Assembly: GCA_051953655.1 (NCBI GenBank)
Contig: JBQCIO010000129.1
Location: 1-17,659, forward strand
Source of the DNA: JBQCHF01 sp051953655
Lineage (GTDB): Bacteria > Actinomycetota > Actinomycetes > Motilibacterales > Motilibacteraceae
Length of the DNA stretch: 17,659 bases
Direction of reading: 5' to 3'
In this document: positions 6,449 to 13,040 of the stretch, in pieces
Numbering within the stretch: the stretch's first letter is position 1
Layout of the letters: the number at the start of each line of letters is the position of its first letter
Made by a program: the position numbers and the translations under genes
The notes under the pieces: generated by a model
Seen by the model: the letters and a program-made list of their open reading frames with translations, nothing else
Database searches by the model: none
Told to the model about the DNA's origin: nothing

Positions 6449-7066
6449 GTGGCTCGACGGGTGATGGCCTACGTCGACGGATTCAATCTGTACAACGGGC
6501 TGAAGGAGAAACATGGTAGACGCTTCATGTGGCTGGACCTGCAAGGACTGACGGAGAAACTGCTTCAGCCAGATCAAACGCTTATCGAGGTGAAGTACTT
6601 CAGTGCGAGGGTGAGGAACAGTCCTGACAGCGCCATGCGGCAGGACATTTACCTGAACGCATTAAGGGCCGCATGTGACCGTTTAGAGATTATTGAGGGT
6701 CGCTTTCAGGAGAAGACCCTGACGTGCAAGAAGTGCGGCCACTCACGTACCTCTTACGAGGAAAAGGAAACCGACGTCAGCATTGCCGTGAGCCTTGTTG
6801 AGGACGCCGCACTAGACCGGTACGACACTGCCGTCATCATCTCCGCCGACTCAGACCTCTGTCCTGCCGTCCGGTCAGCACGCAGGCTTGGAGCCGATCG
6901 AAGGTTCGTCGCGGCCTTCCCGCCGCGACGCGTGTCCGATGAGCTCCGCAAGACAGTGGACGCTAGTTTCACAATTGCGGACCAGAAGCTCCGCAGTTCT
7001 CTCCTTGATGCAACGATCACCGGTGCGTCGGGGAAGATATATACGAGACCAACTACGTGGTATTGA
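6449..7066 (+). CDS. NYN-domain (LabA/DUF88-like) putative ribonuclease
   Basis: 205 residues. The PIN-like NYN acidic residues are visible: Asp10 in YVDGFNLYNGL, Asp109 in KETDVSIAVSLVEDA, and Asp134/Asp136 in ISADSDLCPAV. An insert before the second motif carries a CKKCGH knuckle (Cys93, Cys96) that may bind zinc or RNA. NYN proteins are metal-dependent RNases. GTG 6449 is chosen because of the G-rich GGGGCGGGGAG upstream; ATG 6464 is possible. Base composition is visibly more AT-rich than its neighbours (CATTTACC, GATTATTGAGG), a sign of recent transfer. It is convergent with the 253-residue gene, 8 bp apart. A defence or toxin role fits, but is inference. Confidence 0.85.
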   Translation: MARRVMAYVDGFNLYNGLKEKHGRRFMWLDLQGLTEKLLQPDQTLIEVKYFSARVRNSPDSAMRQDIYLNALRAACDRLEIIEGRFQEKTLTCKKCGHSRTSYEEKETDVSIAVSLVEDAALDRYDTAVIISADSDLCPAVRSARRLGADRRFVAAFPPRRVSDELRKTVDASFTIADQKLRSSLLDATITGASGKIYTRPTTWY

Positions 7067-7074
7067 GACCAGGG

Positions 7075-7836
7075 TCAGCCCGGCGGCAGGCGAGGGGCTA
7101 TGTCGCCCATTTTCGCCAGCCGGTCCAGCCACTCGCGGTAGGGGTGCCCGCGCAGCATGTCATCGAGCGTCCGGCGAGCCCAGAGCACCGAGTGGGCCAT
7201 CATGCCGACTGCGCCGGCCGAGGTGTCGTCGCGCTCGTTGAGAACCTTTGGCGGCCAACTGTCACCGGGCATCAGGTACTGGTTCGCCGACACCCATGTG
7301 GGATGGGTCATCTGACAGGCCACCCGGTAGCTGACGTAAAGCTCCATGATTCCGAGCCGGCGGCAAACCTGCTCGACACGGTGGACCCAGCTCGCCTGCG
7401 GGACATCGGGTGCGTCGGGGTCGAGCAGCCCGGCCAGGTCCTCAGGCTTGATGAAGCCGCGGTGAGCCTCTTTGGCCGTGTCGTGAATCTGCTTGAGGGT
7501 CTGTGTGTGCTTCTTGTAGATCGCCCGGAACCCATCCTCACCGAGCAGATGCACCGTATGCGCAGACAGGGCGTACTCAAGCGCCGCGCGCACGATAGGG
7601 CTGCCCTGAGAGGCGCACCCGCGGCTCTCCAGAGCTAGGTACGCCTTCCCAAACGCGTGTGTCTCGGCAATCCAGCCGTAGCAGACGCCGAATGCGGCCT
7701 GGTGCTCCGCAAGCACGTTGTACGACGGCGCCGCCCGCTGCATGGTCCGCCAGCCGACGAGCAGCTGGCGCAGGACCTCGCGGTACTCGTCATCTGTGAC
7801 TGAGCGACGCGCGCCCCTGGACTCGTCCTCCCCCAC
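7075..7836 (-). CDS. Uncharacterised 253-residue helical protein
   Basis: From GTG 7836, nine nt after GGGAGG; the overlapping ATG at 7845 has no room for that site. The protein is almost all helical. It has AFGVCYGWIAETHAFGKAYL, then SPIVRAALEYALSAHTVHLL, and a C-terminal MMAHSVLWARRTLDDML. The Arg-Ala-Ala-Leu-Glu helix with later His residues resembles DUF5677-like proteins of unknown function, but I am not certain. No transmembrane segment. It reads in the same direction as the capsid operon and lies 55 bp downstream of the lipoprotein gene. Confidence 0.7.
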   Translation of the reverse strand: MGEDESRGARRSVTDDEYREVLRQLLVGWRTMQRAAPSYNVLAEHQAAFGVCYGWIAETHAFGKAYLALESRGCASQGSPIVRAALEYALSAHTVHLLGEDGFRAIYKKHTQTLKQIHDTAKEAHRGFIKPEDLAGLLDPDAPDVPQASWVHRVEQVCRRLGIMELYVSYRVACQMTHPTWVSANQYLMPGDSWPPKVLNERDDTSAGAVGMMAHSVLWARRTLDDMLRGHPYREWLDRLAKMGDIAPRLPPG

Positions 7837-7891
7837 GCGCCGCATCCTCCCGAAGCGGCGTCGGCAGCGCGGGGAGGCGCGCCTCAGGACC

Positions 7892-8263
7892 TCAGCGGAC
7901 CTTGCCCCCGAGCTTGCTTGCCACCCCGGACGCGTCGGAAGAGCCGAGCACTGCCCAGGTGCCGCCGACCACGGCCTTGCCGCCATCGGTGCCGAACGCC
8001 GCATTCGCCTTGTTGGCGAAGTCCACCGTCGCGTCCCGTGCTGACGAGTCCTTGGCGTAGACGATGGTCACCTGCTGCCCGTCTAGCTGGCACTCGTACA
8101 CCGGCGCGGGCGACACCGCGCTCGAGTCCTGCGACAGCCCAGAGCAGCCGAGCTTGTCCGCGATCTGCTGAGCTGACGAGTAGCCCCCGCTCGAGCCATC
8201 CCCACAGGCCGCCATTGTCGCCACCAGGGCGACTGCCAGCATGGCCGCTGACCTAGTCCGCAC
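7892..8263 (-). CDS. Small lipoprotein
   Basis: 123 residues from GTG 8263 with GAGGG seven nt upstream. The N terminus MRTRSAAMLAVALVATMAAC has a basic start, hydrophobic core and lipobox TMAAC with the lipidated Cys at 20, then a Gly/Ser-rich linker. The mature domain has two further Cys (LGCSGL and YECQLDGQQVTIVYAKD), likely a disulfide, in a small alpha/beta fold. It should be anchored to the outer face of the membrane. Phage-encoded lipoproteins can block superinfecting phage; that is a possible role only. It follows the dioxygenase gene by 57 bp. Confidence 0.82.
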   Translation of the reverse strand: MRTRSAAMLAVALVATMAACGDGSSGGYSSAQQIADKLGCSGLSQDSSAVSPAPVYECQLDGQQVTIVYAKDSSARDATVDFANKANAAFGTDGGKAVVGGTWAVLGSSDASGVASKLGGKVR

Positions 8264-8320
8264 GTTTCCACCCTCCCCGTTGCCTAACACGCAGAGCCGC
8301 CTGTCGTGTCTGGTGATACC

Positions 8321-8920
8321 TCATCGCAGCCTCGGACCTCGCCCGTTGACGATGAGTGACCAGCGCTCCCCCGCGGTCACGGGCTCGACCTCGTGCACGG
8401 TCCAGCCGGGCAGGGCGATCAGGGTGCCGCGTGTGCCAGGCAGCTCGAGGCGCTGGCCGGCGAAGTGGACGACCAGCGCTCCGCCCTCGTAGTCCTCCGG
8501 TGCGGAGAGCTGCGCGATGCCGGCGACCTTCCGGCCCGCAGCCCCGGCGTGCATGTCCTGGTGAGCGACGTGCCGCTCGCCCACCCGGTAGCGCTTGACC
8601 ATGACGTCCCACTCGGCGACCTCAAGCTCCCACCAGGCATGGTTGGCCTCGGCGAAGCGGTCGACGACGTCGGCGCGGGTCCGCTCGTCGAGGTCGGGCA
8701 GGAAGTAGTGACCGTTCCCGTTCGGGATCGGACGGCAGGCGTGGGCGGCCTCGAGCAGGCGGTCGATCAACAGGGCGTCGAGCGCCAGCGGGTGCGGCGG
8801 CTCCCACGCGTCGGCGACCGTGTAGGGCGGCTCGTCGTCATCGAGCGGGTCGTGCAGGGCGTACCCGCGGGGCTCCCATCCGGACAGGGCGGCGTGACCT
8901 TCCCAGCGGGCCGTGGTCAC
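8321..8920 (-). CDS. 2-oxoglutarate/Fe(II)-dependent dioxygenase (prolyl-hydroxylase type)
   Basis: 199 residues from GTG 8920, which overlaps the previous stop as GTGA. The double-stranded beta-helix ligands are present: HxD at His120-Gln-Asp122 (VAHQDMHAG), the DYEGGALVVHF strand (143-153), distal His176 in PGWTVHEVEPV, and Arg186 in GERWSLIV for 2-oxoglutarate. This matches PKHD/prolyl-4-hydroxylase-like enzymes that hydroxylate protein side chains or small molecules. It is the last gene of the tightly coupled capsid operon, so a structural or host protein target is conceivable. Its 3' 203 bp are repeated at 4423-4625 in a dead copy. Confidence 0.85.
   Translation of the reverse strand: MTTARWEGHAALSGWEPRGYALHDPLDDDEPPYTVADAWEPPHPLALDALLIDRLLEAAHACRPIPNGNGHYFLPDLDERTRADVVDRFAEANHAWWELEVAEWDVMVKRYRVGERHVAHQDMHAGAAGRKVAGIAQLSAPEDYEGGALVVHFAGQRLELPGTRGTLIALPGWTVHEVEPVTAGERWSLIVNGRGPRLR
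8325..8527. repeat. 203-bp direct repeat, right copy (dioxygenase 3' end)
   Basis: Lies in the intact gene; partner of 4423-4625. Both copies are on the same strand, so recombination between them would delete the cargo between. Confidence 0.85.
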
Positions 8921-9744
8921 CGCCCACCGCCGAAGACCGAGGTAGCCCGGGCGAGGTTGCGGCCCATGTTGTCCCACTTCGTGGGCGGCGTGCCGAACTG
9001 GATGCCGTCCGGGCGGGAAAGCAGCGGCGGGTCGTAGACCTCGAGCGCGGACCGGATGAAGCCTTTTGCCTGCTCCCACGTCACGTGCGGGTCGCCGTTG
9101 TAGAGCACCGTCGCCAGGTCCATGGCGGTGGTGCCGGCCAGGACGGTGGCGGCGGCATCCCTGGCGATCTTCACGAAGGCGTCGGCGGACGCGACGGTGT
9201 CCCGGTTGCCGAAGCCGCGCTTGTGCAGGCGTTCGAGGAACCAGTCATCGAGGGAGCGGACCGACGTAGGCCACTCGTCGGCCTTCCAGACACGCACGGG
9301 CACGCCGTAGCGCTTGCGGAGCTTGGCCGAGAACGGCAGGCCACGAGGTCCGACGTGCAGCTCGCGCATCGTGGCGACCGCGGCCCGGACCGTCGTGTGC
9401 GGGTCGTCGCCGGGCATGTCGACGCCGCGCTCGATGCTGCCGTCAAGGTCGACCAGGGCGATCACCGGGGCGTCCTCGAGCACGGTCCGCTCGGAGCCGG
9501 CGAAGTGGCGCGTCGTCACCGCCTCGAGCAGTCTGGACAGCTCGACGGTGGCGCGGATGCCGCAGGTGCAGGCCGCGGTCGGGGCCTCGTGGTTGGACTC
9601 GAGGCAGCGGGCACGGTTCGCGCCGGGCGTCCAGGCGTCGGCCTCGGTGAGCCGGTCGGACCAGTACCGCGCGGCGAAGGGGGCGATGAGGCGGTCGCCG
9701 TCAAGGGCGAACACACGCCAGCCGGAAGTCTTTGCATCAAGCAT
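8917..9744 (-). CDS. 275-residue protein next to the capsid gene, function unknown
   Basis: ATG 9744 with GAGGG eight nt upstream. Residues 1-65 form a module, GWRVFALDGDRLIAPFAARY, leading to Cys47, His52 and CTCGI (Cys59, Cys61). This Cys-His-Cys-x-Cys-Gly-Ile signature occurs at the start of other uncharacterised actinobacterial proteins and may bind metal. The remainder (acidic DLDGSIERGVDMPGDDP, then basic-aromatic helices) shows no family I know. It is not a portal, protease or terminase by motif. It is separated from the capsid gene by a strong hairpin and coupled to the dioxygenase by a GTGA overlap. Confidence 0.75.
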   Translation of the reverse strand: MLDAKTSGWRVFALDGDRLIAPFAARYWSDRLTEADAWTPGANRARCLESNHEAPTAACTCGIRATVELSRLLEAVTTRHFAGSERTVLEDAPVIALVDLDGSIERGVDMPGDDPHTTVRAAVATMRELHVGPRGLPFSAKLRKRYGVPVRVWKADEWPTSVRSLDDWFLERLHKRGFGNRDTVASADAFVKIARDAAATVLAGTTAMDLATVLYNGDPHVTWEQAKGFIRSALEVYDPPLLSRPDGIQFGTPPTKWDNMGRNLARATSVFGGGR

Positions 9745-9777
9745 GTTGTGTCCCTCGAAGGTCGGGCCAGAGATGGG

Positions 9778-9820
9778 TCCGCGCGGCGCCCCAGGAGGTC
9801 AGCCAAGGGCGCCGCGCGGA
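9778..9820. terminator. Perfect 14-bp hairpin between capsid and downstream genes
   Basis: TCCGCGCGGCGCCC (9778-9791) pairs exactly with 9807-9820 around a 15-nt loop. It lies 9 bp after the capsid stop, in the only real gap of the operon. It could be a partial terminator or an mRNA 3'-end stabiliser that raises capsid output over the two distal genes. Confidence 0.75.
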
Positions 9821-9828
9821 GTCTGCGG

Positions 9829-11091
9829 CTAGAGCGTCGCGGCCAGGCCGGTGCCGCCGATGACGCACACGGCCTCGGGGCGCCGGTCGGCGGTGAACGC
9901 GGCGTACTTGTTGAGGACGTAGGTGAAGGTGAGGTTGCTCGCGCCGGTCTGCTGGTACTGCTGCACGTGGGCGGTGAACGGGCCGTCCTCCCAGAGCAGC
10001 AGATCGTTGCTGCGCAGCACGAACACCCGGTCCTCGTCGGTGCCGGCGCCAAGGTTCACAGGGATCGACTCATCGAGCACCACCGGCAGGTTGCCGATCA
10101 TGCCGACGATCTCGGCGGCATCCGCCTCGGGCGCGAGGGTCGCCCCGACCCCGGAGGACGGCGGCAGGATCGGCCGGTCCGCGGTGTCCGACTGCCCGGA
10201 GTACCAGGCCCACCGGCGCGGGTGCATGACCACCACCGACGGCCACCGCTTGCGCGTGGTGCCCACGGTGCCGGCGCCCTGGGCGATCGCGGCGGCGAAG
10301 CCCTTAGCGTCCGGGGTCGCCGCGGTGAAGGTGACCGACCCGGCGCCGGAGACGTTGAGCAGGCCGGTGCACTGCCCGCCTGTGCCGGTGCCGTTGACCA
10401 GCTTGTTGGACAGGGCCTCGCCGTAGGCGTCGAGCAGGTCCGTGGCGATCGCCAGGTCCGCGGCGCCGCCCGAGCGCATCCGCAGCGCGTAGGAGGCCGG
10501 CACGAACCCGGACACGGACATGACCGGGACCGGCAGCAGGTCGCTGGTCGGGTCGGCGGTGGACAGCGGGTCGTTCTCCGCGGCCTGCACGCTGACCGTG
10601 CCACCCGCGGTGGCCTTCGGGAGCACGATCTCCTGGCCCTGCTCGGGAAGCGGCAGCGAGCGCAGCGCGTTTGCCACGCCACGGGAGCCGCGGGCGATCG
10701 GGGCGAGGTCGGTGAGGAACGCCGGGGGCACCAGGCCGGTCAGGTTCGACGACCCGGCGGCCCGGGCCTCCCCAACCTGCTTGCGGTGGCGCACGAGGCG
10801 GTCCCGAGCGTTGATGTCGGCGTTGCGGTGCGTCGCGGCCATGTCGGCGAAGAACGAGTGGTCCCCATCGGGGCGGTACACCGGCTCCTCGCGGGTCACC
10901 GTCACCGCGCCGAGGCGGTCCAGCCGGGTGTCGAGCCGGTCCACGTCGGACAGGTACTCCTCGAGCGAGACCTCCTCGCTGCGGGACAGCGCCTCGCCGG
11001 CCGTCCGACCCTCGGCGATGTGCGCCGCTGCGGCCAGCATCACGCTGCGCTTCTCGGCCAGGTAGTCGCGCAGGGCGCGGGTGTCGGTCAT
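9829..11091 (-). CDS. HK97-fold phage major capsid protein
   Basis: 420 residues, a normal length for a precursor capsid protein. Residues 1-60 are a charged helical N-terminal region (RDYLAEKRSVMLAAAAHIAE, LSDVDRLDTRLDRL) like the delta/scaffolding domain. Then come SNLTGLVPPAFLTDLA (N-arm), the A/P-domain core with YGEALSNKLVNGTGTGGQCTG (the loop seen in this family before the spine helix), VVMHPRRWAWYSG, and the C-terminal DRVFVLRSNDLLLWED and FTYVLNKYAAFTADRRPEA. ATG 11091 overlaps the upstream stop as ATGA and has GAGGA upstream. No protease gene is adjacent, so maturation would be by a helper enzyme or absent. Confidence 0.93.
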   Translation of the reverse strand: MTDTRALRDYLAEKRSVMLAAAAHIAEGRTAGEALSRSEEVSLEEYLSDVDRLDTRLDRLGAVTVTREEPVYRPDGDHSFFADMAATHRNADINARDRLVRHRKQVGEARAAGSSNLTGLVPPAFLTDLAPIARGSRGVANALRSLPLPEQGQEIVLPKATAGGTVSVQAAENDPLSTADPTSDLLPVPVMSVSGFVPASYALRMRSGGAADLAIATDLLDAYGEALSNKLVNGTGTGGQCTGLLNVSGAGSVTFTAATPDAKGFAAAIAQGAGTVGTTRKRWPSVVVMHPRRWAWYSGQSDTADRPILPPSSGVGATLAPEADAAEIVGMIGNLPVVLDESIPVNLGAGTDEDRVFVLRSNDLLLWEDGPFTAHVQQYQQTGASNLTFTYVLNKYAAFTADRRPEAVCVIGGTGLAATL

Positions 11092-11531
11092 GCGATGTCC
11101 TCGTCTCGTTGACGCATCCAGCGGGCCACGTCGGTGGGGTCGAACAGCCACTCGCCGGCAGGCCCTCGGGTGCCCGGCAGCGATCCGCGCGTTGCCAGTG
11201 CTCTCACGTTGCGAGTGCTGCACCCGAGGGCCTGCGCTACTGCGCGAGCCGAAAGCAGAGTGCTCTCCGACACCGGGTCGGAACGTTCCGGCGTTCCGGG
11301 GGTGGAACACGGCCCGGCCAGGGAGGTTGCGGCCACCAGCTCGGCTGCAGCGCGCCGCTGCGCGACCCGGGCCGAGGCCCGCAACTCATCCAGCACCGCC
11401 CGCACCTCCGGCCGGATCGGTGCTCCATCCAGGCGGGCCTGGCGCTCGGCGAGGTCGGCGAGGCGGGCCAGCGCCGGCACCACCTCCGCTAGCACCAGCA
11501 CCGCCCCCGCAGCAACGATCACCGCGGCCAC
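11088..11531 (-). CDS. Helix-turn-helix protein coupled to the capsid gene
   Basis: 147 residues from GTG 11531, with GAGG upstream. The N terminus is hydrophobic (MAAVIVAAGAVLVLAEVVPAL), then a helical charged region. Residues about 92-145 form an HTH_17/MerR-like domain: SARAVAQALGCSTRNVRALATRG, followed by a wing EWLFDPTDVARWM. This domain type is found in excisionases, regulators and lambda Nu1-type small terminases. Its place directly before the capsid gene with a 4-bp overlap suggests capsid regulation or a packaging role; a regulator is the safer call. It overlaps the upstream 68-residue gene by 13 bp. Confidence 0.78.
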   Translation of the reverse strand: MAAVIVAAGAVLVLAEVVPALARLADLAERQARLDGAPIRPEVRAVLDELRASARVAQRRAAAELVAATSLAGPCSTPGTPERSDPVSESTLLSARAVAQALGCSTRNVRALATRGSLPGTRGPAGEWLFDPTDVARWMRQRDEDIA

Positions 11532-11725
11532 CCCTCGGCCTCGAGCGTGGCCAACAGGTCCGCCTCAAGCGCTTCCAGGGCGTCCAGCTCGGCCACCACC
11601 GCCCGGATCACCCGCCCCGTGGGGCTCGCGGGCGCCAGCTCCCCGATCCGGCGCCACGCCGAACGCTCAGTGACCGTCATGGCGCGCAGCACGTCGTCCA
11701 GGTGCGAAGTCATCGGCCGCGTCAC
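11519..11725 (-). CDS. 68-residue helical protein
   Basis: GTG 11725 overlaps the preceding stop as GTGA; an internal ATG at 11713 is possible. The sequence is almost all helix with a Leu/Ala heptad-like end (AVVAELDALEALEADLLATLEAE) likely to form a coiled coil, and MTVTERSAWRRIGELAP before it. Function unknown; a small scaffold or adaptor would fit the size and place between terminase and capsid genes, but that is inference. Confidence 0.68.
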   Translation of the reverse strand: MTRPMTSHLDDVLRAMTVTERSAWRRIGELAPASPTGRVIRAVVAELDALEALEADLLATLEAEGWPR

Positions 11726-12000
11726 CAGGAACCGCCCTCAGGCTTCGTGAAACGGCTCGGGGGGCCACCGCAGACGGGGCAACGTCGAACGAAGCACCAC
11801 CCGCCGACCGCGTGCCGGCGAGCGGACATCCGGGCGATGAGCACGTCGACGGGCGAGCCCAACAGAGCCGGGTCTAGGCGGGCGCGTTCGGCCTCCCACA
11901 GCGACCGAGCAGCCTCCGCGGGCATCCCCGGCCACTCCTGCGGGTCGAACCTGCGCAGCCGGCCCGGCAGCACGTCCTCCCCGACATCGCGGCGCCTCAC
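11722..12000 (-). CDS. Tandem paralogue B, 92 residues, with Cys knuckle
   Basis: Starts at GTG 12000, overlapping the previous stop as GTGA (GTG 12003 is the other choice). The N-terminal part RRRDVGEDVLPGRLRRFDPQ, then EWPG, matches the neighbour at 11997-12212. After it comes a Cys cluster CFVRRCPVCGGPP (C-x4-C-x2-C) and the end EGGSW, again shared with the neighbour. It looks like a duplicated gene that gained or kept a zinc-knuckle. Function unknown. Confidence 0.7.
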   Translation of the reverse strand: MRRRDVGEDVLPGRLRRFDPQEWPGMPAEAARSLWEAERARLDPALLGSPVDVLIARMSARRHAVGGWCFVRRCPVCGGPPSRFTKPEGGSW

Positions 12001-12212
12001 CACGAACCGTCCTTGTTCTCGCGGTCGAACGGCACGTCAGGGCCGTAGACCACCACCGGTGTATCGGCGTCCGGATGCTCGGCGTGGAAGGCGTCCCAGG
12101 CCTCCCAGAACGCCACTTCCGGCACCTCGGCCTCGGGCCAGTCCTCCGGGTCCCACCGCAGCAGCCGCGCCGGAATCTGCACCGCCGGGGAGAGCGGCTC
12201 GCGGCGCCTCAC
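11997..12212 (-). CDS. Tandem paralogue A, 71 residues
   Basis: GTG 12212 overlaps the small terminase stop as GTGA. RRREPLSPAVQIPARLLRWD followed by PEDWPE, and the final KDGSW, line up with the next gene (RL.R[F/W]DP.[E/D]WP and GSW at the stop). Acidic, with many aromatic residues; no Cys. The first 12 nt (GTGAGGCGCCGC) are identical in the two genes, supporting tandem duplication. Function unknown. Confidence 0.7.
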   Translation of the reverse strand: MRRREPLSPAVQIPARLLRWDPEDWPEAEVPEVAFWEAWDAFHAEHPDADTPVVVYGPDVPFDRENKDGSW

Positions 12213-12724
12213 TTGCCACCGCCCAGGCCGTACACGCCGCGCACTCCGCCGCGGACCTGCTCTCGCCCGGAGTCCTCGCCCGTCGGTACCCGCAACGCGG
12301 TCATGATGCGGGCGAACGCGATTCTCTGCTGCCGCAGCTCAACCAGGGCCGGATGCACCCGGACACCCTGCGGCGAGATAGTCGTCAACCCCTCGCGTTC
12401 GAGCAGCGCCTGCAGATCGTCCAGGCTGTCCGAAGTGCGGCACGCCTCCCGCAGCAGCACCAGCTCGTGCTCTTCCAGATCGAAGTCACGCGTCACCGCA
12501 CGCCACAGGGCCTTCCCGGACCGGCGCAGCGACTTCGGAGGGGCCGTGGGCTGCGGGGACGGCGCGGCCGACGTCGAGGGCCGATCGTTTCGGCTTTGTG
12601 AATATAAATGGTGGCTGGTAATGGGGTCAGCGCTTTCCCCCAAAGAATTCGCGTTTCCTGTGCCGTCTCCCATTTTCATTTCCTCATTTCCTTCATTTGC
12701 CTTTCCCGTGGTCACCCTGCTCAC
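12209..12724 (-). CDS. Terminase small subunit, P27-family type
   Basis: 171 residues. Residues 62-148 carry the pattern I know for actinophage P27-type small terminases: SGKALWRAVTRDFDLEEHEL, LLREACRTSDSLDDLQALLE, then SPQGVRVHPALVELRQQRIA and FARIMTALRVP. Such proteins recognise DNA for packaging and recruit the large subunit, which is not encoded here. GTG 12724 is preceded by AGGAGG and overlaps the upstream stop as GTGA; internal ATGs at about residues 16 and 18 have their own AGGA-like sites. Residues 1-60 are a polar, disordered-looking tail encoded by strikingly AT-rich DNA. Confidence 0.85.
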   Translation of the reverse strand: MSRVTTGKANEGNEEMKMGDGTGNANSLGESADPITSHHLYSQSRNDRPSTSAAPSPQPTAPPKSLRRSGKALWRAVTRDFDLEEHELVLLREACRTSDSLDDLQALLEREGLTTISPQGVRVHPALVELRQQRIAFARIMTALRVPTGEDSGREQVRGGVRGVYGLGGGK

Positions 12725-12909
12725 CGCGCCACCTCCTGCAGCCATGCCAGCGCGTACCGGCGGGCCGTGGGCGCCACGCCCGAGGCGGTCGGGGCGGCCA
12801 TCGGCGGGAGGTCGGGCAGGCCGGCGCAGGTGCGGCACACGCCGCTGTCGCTGCTGCCCGGGCGGTAGGTGGCGAGGGGCTGGTGGCAGGTGTGGCAGGC
12901 GTAGCTCAC
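12721..12909 (-). CDS. Small zinc-finger-like protein, 62 residues
   Basis: GTG 12909 overlaps the preceding stop as GTGA and has GGAGG upstream. Two CxxC pairs (CHTC near residue 4 and CRTC near 26) form a likely zinc ribbon; a helix RRYALAWLQEVAR follows. Comparable small zinc-ribbon proteins are common in actinophage early operons. Function unknown. Confidence 0.75.
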   Translation of the reverse strand: MSYACHTCHQPLATYRPGSSDSGVCRTCAGLPDLPPMAAPTASGVAPTARRYALAWLQEVAR

Positions 12910-13040
12910 GGCGCCTCCGTTCGTTCGAGGGTGATGGCGCCGCATCCGGTGCAGCGCCGCAACAGGTAGGCGCGGGTGGCGACCGCAACGAGGCGGACGT
13001 CCTCGCCGTCGCGGGGGCAGGTCGGGGCGTGCTCAGTCAT
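12906..13040 (-). CDS. Small zinc-ribbon-like protein, 44 residues
   Basis: ATG 13040 overlaps the WhiB stop by 8 bp. TCPRDGEDVRLVAVATRAYL, then LRRCTGCGAITLE, is a compact zinc-ribbon pattern (one N-terminal Cys and one CxxC), the fourth Cys being absent. Short, but the tight overlaps on both sides and the conserved-looking ribbon support it. Confidence 0.68.
   Translation of the reverse strand: MTEHAPTCPRDGEDVRLVAVATRAYLLRRCTGCGAITLERTEAP

Noticed and set aside
9829..11091. Encapsulin nanocompartment instead of viral capsid
   Set aside because: The length (420 residues), the delta-like helical N terminus and linkage to a small terminase and integrase favour a phage capsid; no cargo enzyme with a targeting tail is adjacent.
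9085..11112. 675-residue open frame on the plus strand
   Set aside because: It is antisense to the capsid and 275-residue genes, is His/Gly/Arg/Val-rich in the way high-GC shadow frames are, and has no domain.
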